DNA of 64,000 nt from Telmatospirillum siberiense (GCF_002845745.1 NZ_PIUM01000012.1:62001-126000); one strand, 5' to 3'. Positions 8,997 to 19,335 are shown, numbered from the stretch's first letter. Notes: generated by a model not told the origin, from the letters alone. Translations and numbers: made by a program.

Positions 8997-9719
8997 ATGA
9001 ATCGTCGTAAGAGCCGTCGCGGCGCCGAGCAGCGGCGACGGTTTTTCCTGATTTTCGGCAAGCTTCTGGTCGCCGCCGGTGTGGTGGGCGTAATGACTTA
9101 TTACGCCTATGAGGTCGGCTTCCGTGTGGCGAGCGGCGAGACGGCGGCCCTGACCGAGGGGTTGCGCAATGCCGAGGAACAGCTCAAGACCCAGCAGATC
9201 GGCGCCGACGCCGATCGGGCGGCGTTGGGCGAAGCCAACAAGCGGGTGGCCGAGCTCAAAGCGGCTTACGATCAGATTCGTCCGTCGGACGACATGCGCG
9301 ATTTGACGGCTCTTTTGCGCGACAAGATGGCGACGGGGGTGACGGCCCGCCGTTTGGCGCTGGTCATCAAATCCGCCGAAATGCCCCGCTCATGCCAGGC
9401 CTTGCCCAACCGTCGCCTGCAGGTGCGCGCCCTACACGCCAAATCCTCACCCGGCGTTACCCAATTGCGTTTCGACGAAAAGGTGACGCTGTCGGCCGAG
9501 GAGACGGACGCGCGGGATCCCCGCCAGCCGGCCGGAGGGTCTGTTCCCTCCCTCAAGCTGCATGTCTCGGCGGAAGGGGGGCGGGAAACCGACGTCACGG
9601 GAATTCCGCCGATCGATTACGCGATCGCCGTCCAGGGGGCCGAATATCATTTCATCGTCGCCCCGGCCAGCGCCAAGGGCTGGCTCGACGTGGCGACGGA
9701 GAAATGCAGTTTCCGGTGA
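8997..9719 (+). CDS. Membrane-anchored coiled-coil protein, function unknown
   Basis: A 240-residue bitopic protein: a very basic N-terminus (RRKSRRGAEQRRRF), one membrane helix at about 19-38, a heptad-rich coiled coil at about 50-95, then a beta-rich periplasmic domain with two Cys (in MPRSCQALPNRR and the C-terminal ATEKCSF). The order basic tail, helix, coiled coil and outer domain recalls cell-envelope or type IV pilus accessory proteins, but I cannot assign it. It starts 5 bases after the 66-aa gene and ends 9 bases from the convergent pap gene. Confidence 0.7.
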   Translation: MNRRKSRRGAEQRRRFFLIFGKLLVAAGVVGVMTYYAYEVGFRVASGETAALTEGLRNAEEQLKTQQIGADADRAALGEANKRVAELKAAYDQIRPSDDMRDLTALLRDKMATGVTARRLALVIKSAEMPRSCQALPNRRLQVRALHAKSSPGVTQLRFDEKVTLSAEETDARDPRQPAGGSVPSLKLHVSAEGGRETDVTGIPPIDYAIAVQGAEYHFIVAPASAKGWLDVATEKCSFR

Positions 9720-9728
9720 CGTCGGCCC

Positions 9729-11351
9729 TTACGCCGTCGTCAGGGCCAGACGCTCGCGCAGGCGCTCGCACACCGTGCGCAGAATCTTGATGCGGGCGTG
9801 GTTCTTGTCGTTTCCCTCGACCAGGACCCAGGGCGCCTGTCGCGTGCCGGTGCGTTCGACCATTTCGTTGACGGCCAGTTCATAGGCTTCCCAGTTGGCC
9901 CGGTTGCGCCAATCCTCGTCGGTCAGTTTCCATTTCTTGTAGGCGATCGTCTCGCGTTCCTTGAAACGGCGGTATTGCTCGTCCTTGGTGATGTGGATCC
10001 AGAATTTCACCAAGACGGTGCCGTGCTGGGCCAACTGCTCCTCGAATTCGTTGATTTCCGCGTAGGCGCGCATCCATTCGTCGACCAGGGCGAAGCCTTC
10101 GACGCGCTCGACCAGAACGCGGCCATACCAGCTTCTGTCGAAAACCGTCACCCGGCCGGCGCGCGGCAGATGGCGCCAGAACCGCCACAGATAATGGTGG
10201 GCGCGTTCCTCATCGGTGGGGGCGGCGATCGGAATGACCCGGTAATCTCGGGCGTCGAGACCGGCGGTCAGGCGCCGGATCGAACCGCCCTTGCCGGCGG
10301 CGTCGACTCCTTCGAAGACCAGCAGGGTCGATATCCTGCGCTCCTTCGCCTGTCGGCAAAGCTGGGCCAAGTCCGCGCGGGCCTGCTTCAAGGCGAGATC
10401 GTAATCGGCCTTGGTGAGGATTTGCGTCATATCGAGGACGTCGAGCACCGTGCGCGGCCGGATGGAGCCTTCGGCGGTCAGTGTGGCGGTGGGCTCCTTG
10501 CGGCGCCGGCCTTTGTGACGCGCCTCGGCGGCGGCGGCCATCTCGATGGCGTCGCGGTGATCATGCACCTCGACAAGTTCCGCCGAGCGCTTGGCGTTCT
10601 GGGCGGCGCGCTGCGCCGCCACGGCCATGGCCCGCTGGCAGCGGTCGGCCAGATGCTTGCGGATCGCGTCCCTGAGGCTGGTCAGCACGGACAGGCTGCG
10701 GAAGCGCGGATCTTCGCCCTCGACGATGATCCAGCGGGTCTTGCCGGTGCCCGTATGCTGCAAGGCGCGTTCGGCCGTGGCGATGAATTGGTCGTAAAGC
10801 TTCCAGTTCCGCCAGTCGGATTTCTTGACCCGCCAGCTTTGCAGAGGATCCTTCTCCAGGCTTTTCAACCTGCGCTTCTGCGCCTCCTTGCCCAGATGCA
10901 TCCAGAATTTGAGGATCAGGGTGCCGTCCTCGGCCAGCATCTTCTCAAAAGCCAGGATGCGTTTCATCTGTTCGTCGAATTGCGCCGTTCCGGTCTGGCC
11001 GTGCACATGCTCGAGGATTGGCCGCGAATACCAGCAGCTCTGGAACAGACCGATCTGGCCGACGGGCGGCAGATCGCGCCAGAACCGCCAGAAGGGCGGA
11101 CGTTCGCGCTCCTCGTCGGAGGGCTCGTCATAGGCCTGGGTGACGATCCAGCGCGGATCCATCCATTCGTTGATCAGATTGACCGATTCGCCCTTGCCCG
11201 CCCCATCCACGCCGGCGAAGACGACGATGACCGGGAAATCCGCCGTGCGCAGATCCTGCTGCAAGGCCAGCAGTTCTGTGCGCAACTCGTCGGAGACGCG
11301 CTCGAAATCCTCCTTGGAGACAGTCTGTCCCAGTTCCGCCGTTTGAAACAT
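9729..11351 (-). CDS. pap: Polyphosphate:AMP phosphotransferase
   Basis: A 540-residue protein with two tandem PPK2 domains, the architecture of Pap, which makes ADP from AMP and polyphosphate. Each half has a Walker A-type loop: VFAGVDGAGKG at about 45-54 and VFEGVDAAGKGGS in the second half, each followed by an FWRFWR or LWRFWR segment and an SWYGR or CWYSR lid motif. A polar, charged linker with basic clusters (about 255-285) separates them. Start ATG 11351 was chosen because it precedes the conserved helix; the longer in-frame extension is low in conservation and enters the gap promoter region. Confidence 0.92.
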   Translation of the reverse strand: MFQTAELGQTVSKEDFERVSDELRTELLALQQDLRTADFPVIVVFAGVDGAGKGESVNLINEWMDPRWIVTQAYDEPSDEERERPPFWRFWRDLPPVGQIGLFQSCWYSRPILEHVHGQTGTAQFDEQMKRILAFEKMLAEDGTLILKFWMHLGKEAQKRRLKSLEKDPLQSWRVKKSDWRNWKLYDQFIATAERALQHTGTGKTRWIIVEGEDPRFRSLSVLTSLRDAIRKHLADRCQRAMAVAAQRAAQNAKRSAELVEVHDHRDAIEMAAAAEARHKGRRRKEPTATLTAEGSIRPRTVLDVLDMTQILTKADYDLALKQARADLAQLCRQAKERRISTLLVFEGVDAAGKGGSIRRLTAGLDARDYRVIPIAAPTDEERAHHYLWRFWRHLPRAGRVTVFDRSWYGRVLVERVEGFALVDEWMRAYAEINEFEEQLAQHGTVLVKFWIHITKDEQYRRFKERETIAYKKWKLTDEDWRNRANWEAYELAVNEMVERTGTRQAPWVLVEGNDKNHARIKILRTVCERLRERLALTTA

Positions 11352-12708
<1,357 letters not shown>

Positions 12709-12724
12709 TCCGAGGGGAAAGCCC

Positions 12725-13942
12725 ATGTTTCAGACGCTCGACGATCTCGACGCCCGTGGGAAAAGGGTCGTGGTGCGGGCCGACCTGAACGTCCCGGCCA
12801 AGGACGGCAAGGTCACCGACACCACCCGTATCGACCGGTCCGCGGCCACCATCCGCGAACTGGCGGAGAAGGGCGCCCGGGTCATCATCCTGACCCACTT
12901 CGGCCGTCCCAAGGGGCGCGAGGAGAAATACAGCCAGAAGCTGCTTCTCGAGCCGTTGTCCAAGGCGATCGGCCGTCCGGTCGCCTGGGCCGACGACGTG
13001 ACCGGCCCCGACGCGGTTGCGGCGGTGAACAAGTTGAAGGACGGCGACGTCCTTCTCTTGGAGAATGTCCGCTTCCACCCCGAGGAAGAGAAGAACGATC
13101 CGGCCTTCGCCCGCCAACTGGCGGACCTCGGGCAGGCCTATGTCAACGATGCCTTCTCGACGGCGCATCGGGCGCATGCCTCGACCGAAGCCATCGCCCG
13201 CCTGATTCCGGCCTATGCCGGACGACTGATGCAGGCCGAACTGGAAGCCCTCGGCAAGGCTCTCGAACATCCCGAGAAGCCGGTGGCCGCCATTGTCGGC
13301 GGTGCCAAGGTGTCGACCAAGCTCGATCTGCTGGGCAATCTGGTGGCCCGCGTCGATTATCTGATCATCGGCGGCGGCATGGCCAACACCTTCCTTTATG
13401 CGCAGGGAAAATCCGTCGGAAAGTCCTTGTGCGAAAAGGATCTGGCCGATACGGCGCGGTCGATCCTGGAGAAGGCGAAGGCCGCCAACTGCCACATCGT
13501 CCTGCCGGTCGACGTGGTGGTGGCAGGCGAGTTTGCCGAGCATGCCCCCTCCAAGGTCGTTTCCGTCGACAGCGTTCCCGACGACCAGATGATTCTCGAT
13601 GCCGGCCCGGCCAGCGCCGAAGCCATCATCGATCGTCTGGGCGGTTGCAAGACGCTGGTCTGGAACGGTCCCTTGGGCGCCTTCGAAATCGCCCCCTTCG
13701 ACGCCGCGACCAATGCGGTGGCGAGGGCCGCGGCCCAGCGGACCAAGGAAGGCAAATTGCTGACCGTCGCCGGCGGCGGAGATACCGTTTCGGCTCTGGC
13801 CAAGGCCGGGGTCGAGGACAAGTTCTCCTATGTCTCGACGGCCGGTGGCGCCTTCCTCGAATGGCTGGAAGGCAAGGAACTGCCCGGTGTGGCGGCCCTC
13901 AACCAGCCCGCGTCGGGTTGCGGTTGCGGCCATAAGCATTAA
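12725..13942 (+). CDS. pgk: Phosphoglycerate kinase
   Basis: A 405-residue kinase transferring phosphate between 1,3-bisphosphoglycerate and ADP. Features: RADLNVP with TRIDRS at the substrate site, [16 protein letters not shown], the central VGGAKVSTK and the C-terminal nucleotide-binding [11 protein letters not shown] with [14 protein letters not shown]. Length is normal. The last residues are Cys-rich (SGCGCGHKH), a tail I have seen in alphaproteobacterial Pgk and which may bind metal. Start ATG 12725 with GAGGGGAAA upstream; cotranscribed with gap. A strong terminator follows. Confidence 0.97.
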   Translation: MFQTLDDLDARGKRVVVRADLNVPAKDGKVTDTTRIDRSAATIRELAEKGARVIILTHFGRPKGREEKYSQKLLLEPLSKAIGRPVAWADDVTGPDAVAAVNKLKDGDVLLLENVRFHPEEEKNDPAFARQLADLGQAYVNDAFSTAHRAHASTEAIARLIPAYAGRLMQAELEALGKALEHPEKPVAAIVGGAKVSTKLDLLGNLVARVDYLIIGGGMANTFLYAQGKSVGKSLCEKDLADTARSILEKAKAANCHIVLPVDVVVAGEFAEHAPSKVVSVDSVPDDQMILDAGPASAEAIIDRLGGCKTLVWNGPLGAFEIAPFDAATNAVARAAAQRTKEGKLLTVAGGGDTVSALAKAGVEDKFSYVSTAGGAFLEWLEGKELPGVAALNQPASGCGCGHKH

Positions 13943-13977
13943 GGCGGAAGGCGACCGATCCCGTCCTGGATGAAAAA

Positions 13978-14004
13978 GTGGCACCGGCCTCGCGCCGGTG
14001 CCAC
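13978..14004 (+). terminator. Intrinsic terminator of gap-pgk
   Basis: Perfect 11-base arms (13978-13988 and 13994-14004, GTGGCACCGGC and its complement) with a 5-base loop, followed by TGACATTTTGC. It sits 35 bases after the pgk stop. Confidence 0.8.
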
Positions 14005-14093
14005 TGACATTTTGCTTCTGAGCGATCAGCGCAGCAATCTAGTTTGGAGGGCCAACCCAAGGCGTCAAGTCTCAGATCTGAACAGGAGTCATC

Positions 14094-14702
14094 ATGACAC
14101 AGTATTCATTGACCTGTATCAACAACTCCTCTCTGTCCGGTAGCTTCGTCGTCTTTCAGAAGGCTCCGCCGATGACCATTCCGGGGAATGTTTTCTCCCT
14201 GGCCTGGTTCGTCCGGCCGGCCGCGCCTCAAACCAAAGTGACCTTCAATTGGACTCTCGACTACTGCTTCATGTGGTCGGAGACCGGCGTTCTGCAACCG
14301 GGCATCACCTTCAATCCGTCGCAGATGGTGGGGGCGGACCCCAATGGCTCGAATTTCGTTCAGCTGACGGCGGATGAATATGGCGCTTCCTATCTCAGCC
14401 CGCCCAACACCAGCGGCGCGGTCGGCTTCCTGACCATCCAGCAGCTTGCCAATGTCGTGCCCAACCGGACCTCCGTCGGCGTCGGCATGTCCGGCTCGGG
14501 CACTTTCGCCATTCAGGCCGCGCCGAATATGAATGCGGTTTTCACGCCGCATCCGAATTATTGGGTTCTGTTCGGGAATGTTGAACCCGGACAAGTCATG
14601 GATGTCGAAGATGTCACCGGCGCTGTCGAGGTATCGTACGGTGGATCCCTGACATCGCGCACCGCAACGCTCGGCATGGACAATCTCATTTCCATCGCCT
14701 GA
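14094..14702 (+). CDS. RhiA-like protein of unknown function
   Basis: A 202-residue protein with no signal peptide or membrane helix. Its pattern (an early NNS motif, FVVFQKAP, SLAWFVRPAAP, TFNWTLDYCFMWSETG, VGVGMSGSGTFAIQAAPNMN, FTPHPNYWVLFG) matches my memory of proteins annotated RhiA, first known from a quorum-regulated rhizosphere operon of Rhizobium leguminosarum. No rhiBC or luxR/luxI partner is nearby. The fold looks all-beta. It has an AGGAG site before ATG 14094 and stands alone after the pgk terminator. The RhiA link is from memory and needs a database search. Confidence 0.6.
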   Translation: MTQYSLTCINNSSLSGSFVVFQKAPPMTIPGNVFSLAWFVRPAAPQTKVTFNWTLDYCFMWSETGVLQPGITFNPSQMVGADPNGSNFVQLTADEYGASYLSPPNTSGAVGFLTIQQLANVVPNRTSVGVGMSGSGTFAIQAAPNMNAVFTPHPNYWVLFGNVEPGQVMDVEDVTGAVEVSYGGSLTSRTATLGMDNLISIA

Positions 14703-14840
14703 TCCGGCCATACAGTCCTGCCCATTAGAACAGGTTTTCGCCTTCACTCAAGCAAATCTGTCAAACCGCGGCCATTGATGATAGCCTGATCGCCTGGGGT
14801 GCCGTTTTCGGCGGTTCGGGGCAGGGATTGGAGTGGGGTA

Positions 14841-15050
14841 ATGGCGACGCAAGGTGTCTCGAGCACTCGAACGTCCGGCGTTACGGTTTCGCAGACCAAC
14901 GGCAACGCGCGGCGTTCGACGTCCGGTACCGATGGGACCAAGGCGAAATCATCCCAGTCGCGGGCGACGCCACGTCAGGTGATCAATATCGACGGGAAAA
15001 GCTTCGATCGCTATGCGCCGCGCGGAACTTATCTCAATATCGTCGTTTAG
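14841..15050 (+). CDS. Small Ser/Thr-rich protein, function unknown
   Basis: A 69-residue protein with a low-complexity Ser/Thr/Arg N-terminal half and a conserved-looking end, INIDGKSFDRYAPRGTYLNI. I recognise no family. ATG 14841 is preceded by GGAGTGGGG, a usable ribosome site, which is the main reason for preferring it over an in-frame start 42 bases upstream. It could be a secreted or regulatory peptide; nothing here decides. Confidence 0.45.
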   Translation: MATQGVSSTRTSGVTVSQTNGNARRSTSGTDGTKAKSSQSRATPRQVINIDGKSFDRYAPRGTYLNIVV

Positions 15051-15125
15051 GCCGTCACCCGGAGTCGAATCGCGCCGATATCCGAAGGCGGGACAAGGGC
15101 CGGGACGGCGCCGGCGAAGCGGCCG

Positions 15126-15713
15126 ATGAGCGAACCCCCATCCATCACCCATCCTCCATCCGATTTGCGCGTTCCCGACGGCGAGGACCGCGAACGGCTG
15201 ATCTGCCGGCAGTGTGGCCACATCTTCTATGAAAATCCCAAGGTCATCGTCGGCGCCGTCTGCGTCTGGGGGGACCGTTATCTGTTATGCCGCCGCGCCA
15301 TCGAGCCGCGCCGGGGCTTCTGGACCATGCCGGCGGGCTATCTGGAACTGTCGGAAAGCAGCCAGGCTGGCGCCGTCCGCGAAGTGCGCGAGGAAGCCGG
15401 CGCCGAGGTGGAGGTCGACGCGCTTCTCGCCGTCTATGACCTGCCCATCATCAGCCAGGTGCACATGATCTATCGGGCGCGCATGGTGAGCGCCAGCCAT
15501 GCGCCGGGGCTCGAATCGCTGGAAGCGGGACTGTTCACCTGGGACGACATCCCCTGGGGCGAACTCGCCTATCCCAATGTCGCCTGGTCCTTGCAGCACC
15601 ATCGGGATCTCGCCGGTCGGACCGACTTCGCCCCGCGTGGGATCCCCGAGGACGGCTGGACGCAATGGAAGGGCTGGCGGGCAGACTCAGATGGTGCCGG
15701 TGGCACCATCTGA
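15126..15713 (+). CDS. Nudix hydrolase with partial zinc ribbon
   Basis: A 195-residue hydrolase of nucleoside diphosphate-X compounds, similar to the NudC/ADP-ribose pyrophosphatase group. It has one CXXC knuckle (CRQCGHIFYENPK at about 28-40); the second CXXC of a full NudC ribbon is absent. The Nudix box is complete: GYLEL followed by REVREEAG at about 75-97. The last residues, ADSDGAGGTI, are encoded inside a perfect 19-bp hairpin that also contains the stop codon, so the C-terminus may have been set by insertion of that hairpin. Confidence 0.88.
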   Translation: MSEPPSITHPPSDLRVPDGEDRERLICRQCGHIFYENPKVIVGAVCVWGDRYLLCRRAIEPRRGFWTMPAGYLELSESSQAGAVREVREEAGAEVEVDALLAVYDLPIISQVHMIYRARMVSASHAPGLESLEAGLFTWDDIPWGELAYPNVAWSLQHHRDLAGRTDFAPRGIPEDGWTQWKGWRADSDGAGGTI

Positions 15714-15720
15714 GTCTGCC
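15680..15720 (+). terminator. Perfect 19-bp hairpin over the nudix stop codon
   Basis: Left arm 15680-15698 and right arm 15702-15720 are exact complements with a 3-base loop. The TGA stop (15711-15713) lies in the right arm. There is no T-run after it. Unusually long and perfect for a terminator. Confidence 0.6.
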
Positions 15721-15830
15721 CTATTGGATCTGCATCGCGCTAAGGCGTGTAGATTCATGATGGTCCACATTGAGGATTCTCTCGTTGCCTTTGATTCCCT
15801 GATGGCTTGAAAGGCAGCCCCGGATATTTT

Positions 15831-15953
15831 GAACCACCAAGACACCAAGGCACCAAGGCGCCTTTCGGATCACCCGGCCGACAGCCGAGGACAGGACGGG
15901 AAAATGCCTGTGGCACTTTCCGCCGCCTTGGTGTCTTGGTGCCTTGGTGGTTT
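15831..15953. repeat. Dispersed inverted repeat with CACCAAG arms (copy 1)
   Basis: Ends are near-complementary arms built from repeated CACCAAGG/CACCAAGA units (15832-15860 and 15924-15953) enclosing about 63 bases. A second element of the same design lies at 63332-63501. The arms are short-period repeats that pair with each other, so the transcript would form a long hairpin. Similar repeats are scattered in many bacterial genomes; mobility is unproven. Confidence 0.75.
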
Positions 15954-15985
15954 CTAAAAAAGCCGGAACGCAGCGGAAGCATCAG

Positions 15986-16031
15986 GACGACATGTGAACA
16001 TCTGGCCAATTGCCAATGTTCACATGTCGTC
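15986..16031 (-). terminator. Long hairpin at the ftsY 3' end
   Basis: Arms 15986-16001 and 16016-16031 (16 bases) are perfect complements; with a one-base bulge the pairing extends through TGGC/GCCA to about 20 bp with a 5-base loop. The right arm overlaps two bases of the ftsY stop codon (16030-16032). Confidence 0.6.
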
Positions 16032-16962
16032 AGTCCAGGCCCATAAGGCTCCGGGCGAAGGCCTTGGCTTCGAAGGGGCGCAGGTCGTCGATTCCCTCGC
16101 CGACACCGATGGCGTGGACCGGCAGCTTGAACTTCTCGGCCAATGCGACAAGCACGCCGCCTTTCGCCGTGCCGTCCAGTTTGGTGACGACCAGGCCGGA
16201 AACCTTGGTGATGTTGCGGAAAATCTCCACCTGGCTGTGGGCGTTCTGGCCCACCGTCGCGTCCAGGACGAGAAGGACGTCGTGCGGCACCATTGGGTCC
16301 TGCCGTTTCAGCACGCGGATGATCTTTTCCAACTCGGCCATCAGGTCGGTCTTGTTCTGCAGTCTGCCGGCCGTGTCGATCAACAGCACGTCGTCTCGGC
16401 GGGCCTGGGCCTCCTTCAAGGCGTCGAAGGCCAGGCCGGCGGCGTCGGCCCCCTGGTCGCGTGAAATGACCGGGCTGCCGGTGCGTTCGCCCCACACCTT
16501 CAACTGCTCGACGGCGGCGGCGCGGAAGGTGTCTCCCGCCGCCAGGGTCACGGAAAGCCCCTGATCGCGGAACGACTTGGCCAGTTTTCCGATGGTCGTC
16601 GTCTTGCCGCTGCCGTTGACGCCGACCACCAGCACCACATGCGGCTTATTGGCCGGATCGGGGCGAAGCGGCAGGGCAACCGGCTCCAGCACCGTGGCGA
16701 TCTCCTCGGCCAGGGCGCTCTTGATCTCCTCGGGGCTGATTTCCTGGTCGAAGCGGCTCTTGGCCAGCAAAGCGGCGACACGTGCCGCCGTGGTCACCCC
16801 CAGATCGGCGGCGATCAGCATTTCCTCCAGTTCCTCAAGCGCCGCCTCATCCAGTTTGCGCTTGGTGAACAGGTCGGTGATGCCTTGCGAAAGCCGTGAC
16901 GAAGACCGGCTCAATCCCTCGCGGATGCGGCTCAGCCAGCCGGATTTCGTCTGCTCGCTCAT
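16030..16962 (-). CDS. ftsY: Signal recognition particle receptor FtsY
   Basis: A 310-residue SRP-family GTPase that docks ribosome-SRP complexes at the membrane. It has the NG domain with little of the acidic A domain, as is common in alphaproteobacteria. G1 is GVNGSGKTTT, followed by the DTFRAAAVEQL segment, G3 DTAGR, and TKLDGTAKGG for G4. Start ATG 16962 overlaps the mtaB stop (ATGA), so translation is probably coupled to the upstream gene. The 3' end runs into a long hairpin. Confidence 0.95.
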   Translation of the reverse strand: MSEQTKSGWLSRIREGLSRSSSRLSQGITDLFTKRKLDEAALEELEEMLIAADLGVTTAARVAALLAKSRFDQEISPEEIKSALAEEIATVLEPVALPLRPDPANKPHVVLVVGVNGSGKTTTIGKLAKSFRDQGLSVTLAAGDTFRAAAVEQLKVWGERTGSPVISRDQGADAAGLAFDALKEAQARRDDVLLIDTAGRLQNKTDLMAELEKIIRVLKRQDPMVPHDVLLVLDATVGQNAHSQVEIFRNITKVSGLVVTKLDGTAKGGVLVALAEKFKLPVHAIGVGEGIDDLRPFEAKAFARSLMGLD

Positions 16963-18263
16963 GACAGCGGTGTTCCCGTCAGTTGTCCATCGGTGAGGCC
17001 GGAGATGCGCATCCTTACGATATCGCCCGCCGCCCCCCGGCCATCGGCGAGGCGGACCGGAAGATAATGTTCGCAATGGCCGAAGCCGTCCTTTTCCACC
17101 AGCACCCGGGCCTCGTGGCCGACGCGCGACGCCAGGAAGGCGCTCATCGCCGCGTCTCCCTTCGCCCGGAGGCGGGCGGCCCGCTCCTTGACCACATCGC
17201 CGGGAACGCGCGGCATGCGGGCGGCCGGCGTGCCGGGGCGGGCCGAGAAGGGGAAGACGTGGAGATGGCTCAGGCCCACCTCGTCGACCAGGGCCAGCGA
17301 TTGGGCGAACATCTCCTCGGTCTCGGTGGGGAACCCGGCAATGATGTCGGCACCCAGCGCCAGATCGGGACGCAAGGCCCTGAGACGCTCGGCCAGGCCG
17401 ATGACGTCGCCCCGAAGATGGCGGCGCTTCATGCGCTTCAGGATCATGTCGTCGCCGGCCTGGATGGACAGATGGAAATGCGGCATCAGCCTCGGTTCAT
17501 CGGCGACGAGGCGCAACAGGTCGTCATCGACCTCGACCGGGTCCAGCGAGGAGAGCCGCAGGCGCGGCAGTTCGGGGACCTGGGCGAGAAGCCGGCGGAC
17601 CATCTGGCCCAGGCCGGGGCGGCCCGGCAGGTCGGCGCCATAGGCGGTGATGTCGACTCCGGTCAGGACCACTTCGCCGAAGCCGGCGGCGAGCAGGGCG
17701 CGCACCTGATCGGTGATATGTCCGATGGGCACGCTGCGGTTGGGGCCGCGTCCGAAGGGAATGATGCAGAAGGTGCAGCGGTGGTCGCAGCCCTGCTGGA
17801 TTTCCACGAAGGCCCGCGCGCGGCCCTCGAATCCCGCGATCAAATGTTCGGCGGTGTCGCGCACCGCCATGATGTCGGTGACGACGATGCGCTCGGGGTT
17901 GGGCGTCAGATAGCTGGCCGCCTGCATCTTTTCGCTATTGCCGATGACCTGGTCGACTTCCGGCATGGCGCCGAACTTCTGCGGATCGATCTGCGCGGCG
18001 CAACCGGTGACGACGATCCGGGCGCCGGGACGTTCGCGGCGAAGCTTGCGGATGGCCTGGCGGGCCTGGCGTTCGGCTTCCTTGGTGACCGCGCAGGTGT
18101 TGACGATGACCGCGTCCTGCCAGCCGGCGGCGCGGGCGTGGTTGCGCATGACTTCGGATTCGTAGGCGTTCAACCGGCAGCCGAAGGTGACGACGTCCGG
18201 CCCGTCCGTCTGGGTCGTCTCGTCGGTGGAGGTGGGCTCGGCCGGCTGGGGCAGGGCGCTCAT
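16959..18263 (-). CDS. mtaB: tRNA t6A37 methylthiotransferase MtaB
   Basis: A 434-residue methylthiotransferase converting t6A to ms2t6A at position 37 of ANN-decoding tRNAs. Domains in order: UPF0004 with its cluster Cys (FGCRLNAYES, NTCAVT, VTGCAAQ), radical SAM with canonical CX3CX2C in GCDHRCTFCIIP, and a C-terminal TRAM region. Start ATG 18263 overlaps the dapF stop by ATGA; its own stop overlaps the ftsY start the same way. The dapF-mtaB-ftsY order is common in alphaproteobacteria. Confidence 0.94.
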   Translation of the reverse strand: MSALPQPAEPTSTDETTQTDGPDVVTFGCRLNAYESEVMRNHARAAGWQDAVIVNTCAVTKEAERQARQAIRKLRRERPGARIVVTGCAAQIDPQKFGAMPEVDQVIGNSEKMQAASYLTPNPERIVVTDIMAVRDTAEHLIAGFEGRARAFVEIQQGCDHRCTFCIIPFGRGPNRSVPIGHITDQVRALLAAGFGEVVLTGVDITAYGADLPGRPGLGQMVRRLLAQVPELPRLRLSSLDPVEVDDDLLRLVADEPRLMPHFHLSIQAGDDMILKRMKRRHLRGDVIGLAERLRALRPDLALGADIIAGFPTETEEMFAQSLALVDEVGLSHLHVFPFSARPGTPAARMPRVPGDVVKERAARLRAKGDAAMSAFLASRVGHEARVLVEKDGFGHCEHYLPVRLADGRGAAGDIVRMRISGLTDGQLTGTPLS

Positions 18264-19108
18264 GGCAGGAGGCTGCCGTCCAGCGTGCCCGAGTAGCTGA
18301 GGGCGACGGGACCGGTCATCAGCACGTGATTGTCCTTCATCCATTCGATGGACAAAGTGCCGCCGTCCAGAACCACCTCGGCCGAACGGCCGATCAGGCC
18401 CCGGCGGGCGGCGGCGACGACGGTGGCGCAGGCGCCGGTGCCGCAGGCCAGGGTGATGCCGGCGCCACGCTCCCAGACGCGCATGCGCAAGCGATCGGGG
18501 CCGATCGGCTGGACCACCTCGATGTTGCAGCGTTCCGGAAACAGCGGGTCATGCTCCAGGATCGGTCCCAGGCGGGAAAGATCGACGGCCTCGGCATCGT
18601 CGACGAAAAATACCGCATGCGGATTGCCCATTCCGACGCCGACCGGGTCGGTGAGGCCTTCCAGGCGGAGCGGCAGATGATTGGTGTCGACCGCCTGGCC
18701 CAGGGGGATATCGCGCCAGTCCAGATAGGCCGGTCCCATATCGACGCTGATCAGCCCCCCGGCCGCCGTTTGCGCATCCAGCAGTCCGGCCCTGGTTTCG
18801 ATGACCGCGTGCGGCTGGCCGCTTTCCTGCATCAGCATCCAGGCGACGCAACGGGTGGCGTTGCCGCAAGCCGAAACTTCCGAACCGTCGGCGTTCCAGA
18901 TGGTCATGAAGGCGTCGGCCAGCTTGGTTTTCGTCGGGCCGACGACGACCATCTGATCGAAGCCGACGCCCGTCCGCCGGTCGCCGATGCGGCGCACGGC
19001 CTCGGCCGACAGGACAAGCGGCTGGGAACGGGCGTCGAGCACGACGAAATCGTTGCCCAGCCCATGCATCTTCAGAAAGGAACGGCCTTGCGGCGATAAT
19101 GCGCTCAT
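18260..19108 (-). CDS. dapF: Diaminopimelate epimerase
   Basis: A 282-residue cofactor-independent epimerase (LL- to meso-diaminopimelate; lysine and peptidoglycan synthesis). The two catalytic Cys are seen: Cys81 in SACGNATRC and Cys222 in TLACGTGACA. The opening KMHGLGNDFVVLD is typical. It heads the dapF-mtaB-ftsY operon with stop/start overlaps. Its promoter must lie in 19109-19335. Confidence 0.96.
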   Translation of the reverse strand: MSALSPQGRSFLKMHGLGNDFVVLDARSQPLVLSAEAVRRIGDRRTGVGFDQMVVVGPTKTKLADAFMTIWNADGSEVSACGNATRCVAWMLMQESGQPHAVIETRAGLLDAQTAAGGLISVDMGPAYLDWRDIPLGQAVDTNHLPLRLEGLTDPVGVGMGNPHAVFFVDDAEAVDLSRLGPILEHDPLFPERCNIEVVQPIGPDRLRMRVWERGAGITLACGTGACATVVAAARRGLIGRSAEVVLDGGTLSIEWMKDNHVLMTGPVALSYSGTLDGSLLP

Positions 19109-19237
19109 GAGGGCCTTAATATGGCGAGATTACGGGCAATCGCAAGCGATTGCTGATTGTTTAAATTGTCCGTTCGGACGTCCCCGGACCGACGGGTTCC
19201 CGGCAAGCGAAGCCGCCGCCGGACAGTTGAACATAAA

Positions 19238-19335
19238 AGCGGGACGCCAGGGACTGGCGAACCAGTCCCGGCGTCCCGCTCTCAGCACCGCCGGCAGGGG
19301 GGAAGACCGGCGGCGCACCACCGGAGGGACGGTGG
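19238..19335 (-). terminator. Three consecutive hairpins after the flavodoxin gene
   Basis: Hairpin 1 pairs 19238-19257 with 19262-19280 (about 19 bp, one bulge). Hairpin 2 is CCGCCGG at 19288-19294 with CCGGCGG at 19307-19313. Hairpin 3 is CCACCG at 19318-19323 with CGGTGG at 19330-19335, touching the flavodoxin stop. Reading leftward they follow the flavodoxin gene and precede dapF. Confidence 0.6.

Noticed and set aside
15831-15953. CACCAAGG repeats as a possible CRISPR array
   Set aside because: Units are short, contiguous and arranged as two opposing arms of a hairpin, without spacers or cas genes.
16983-18296. Plus-strand ORF opposite mtaB
   Set aside because: Antisense shadow of a gene with intact radical SAM and TRAM features.
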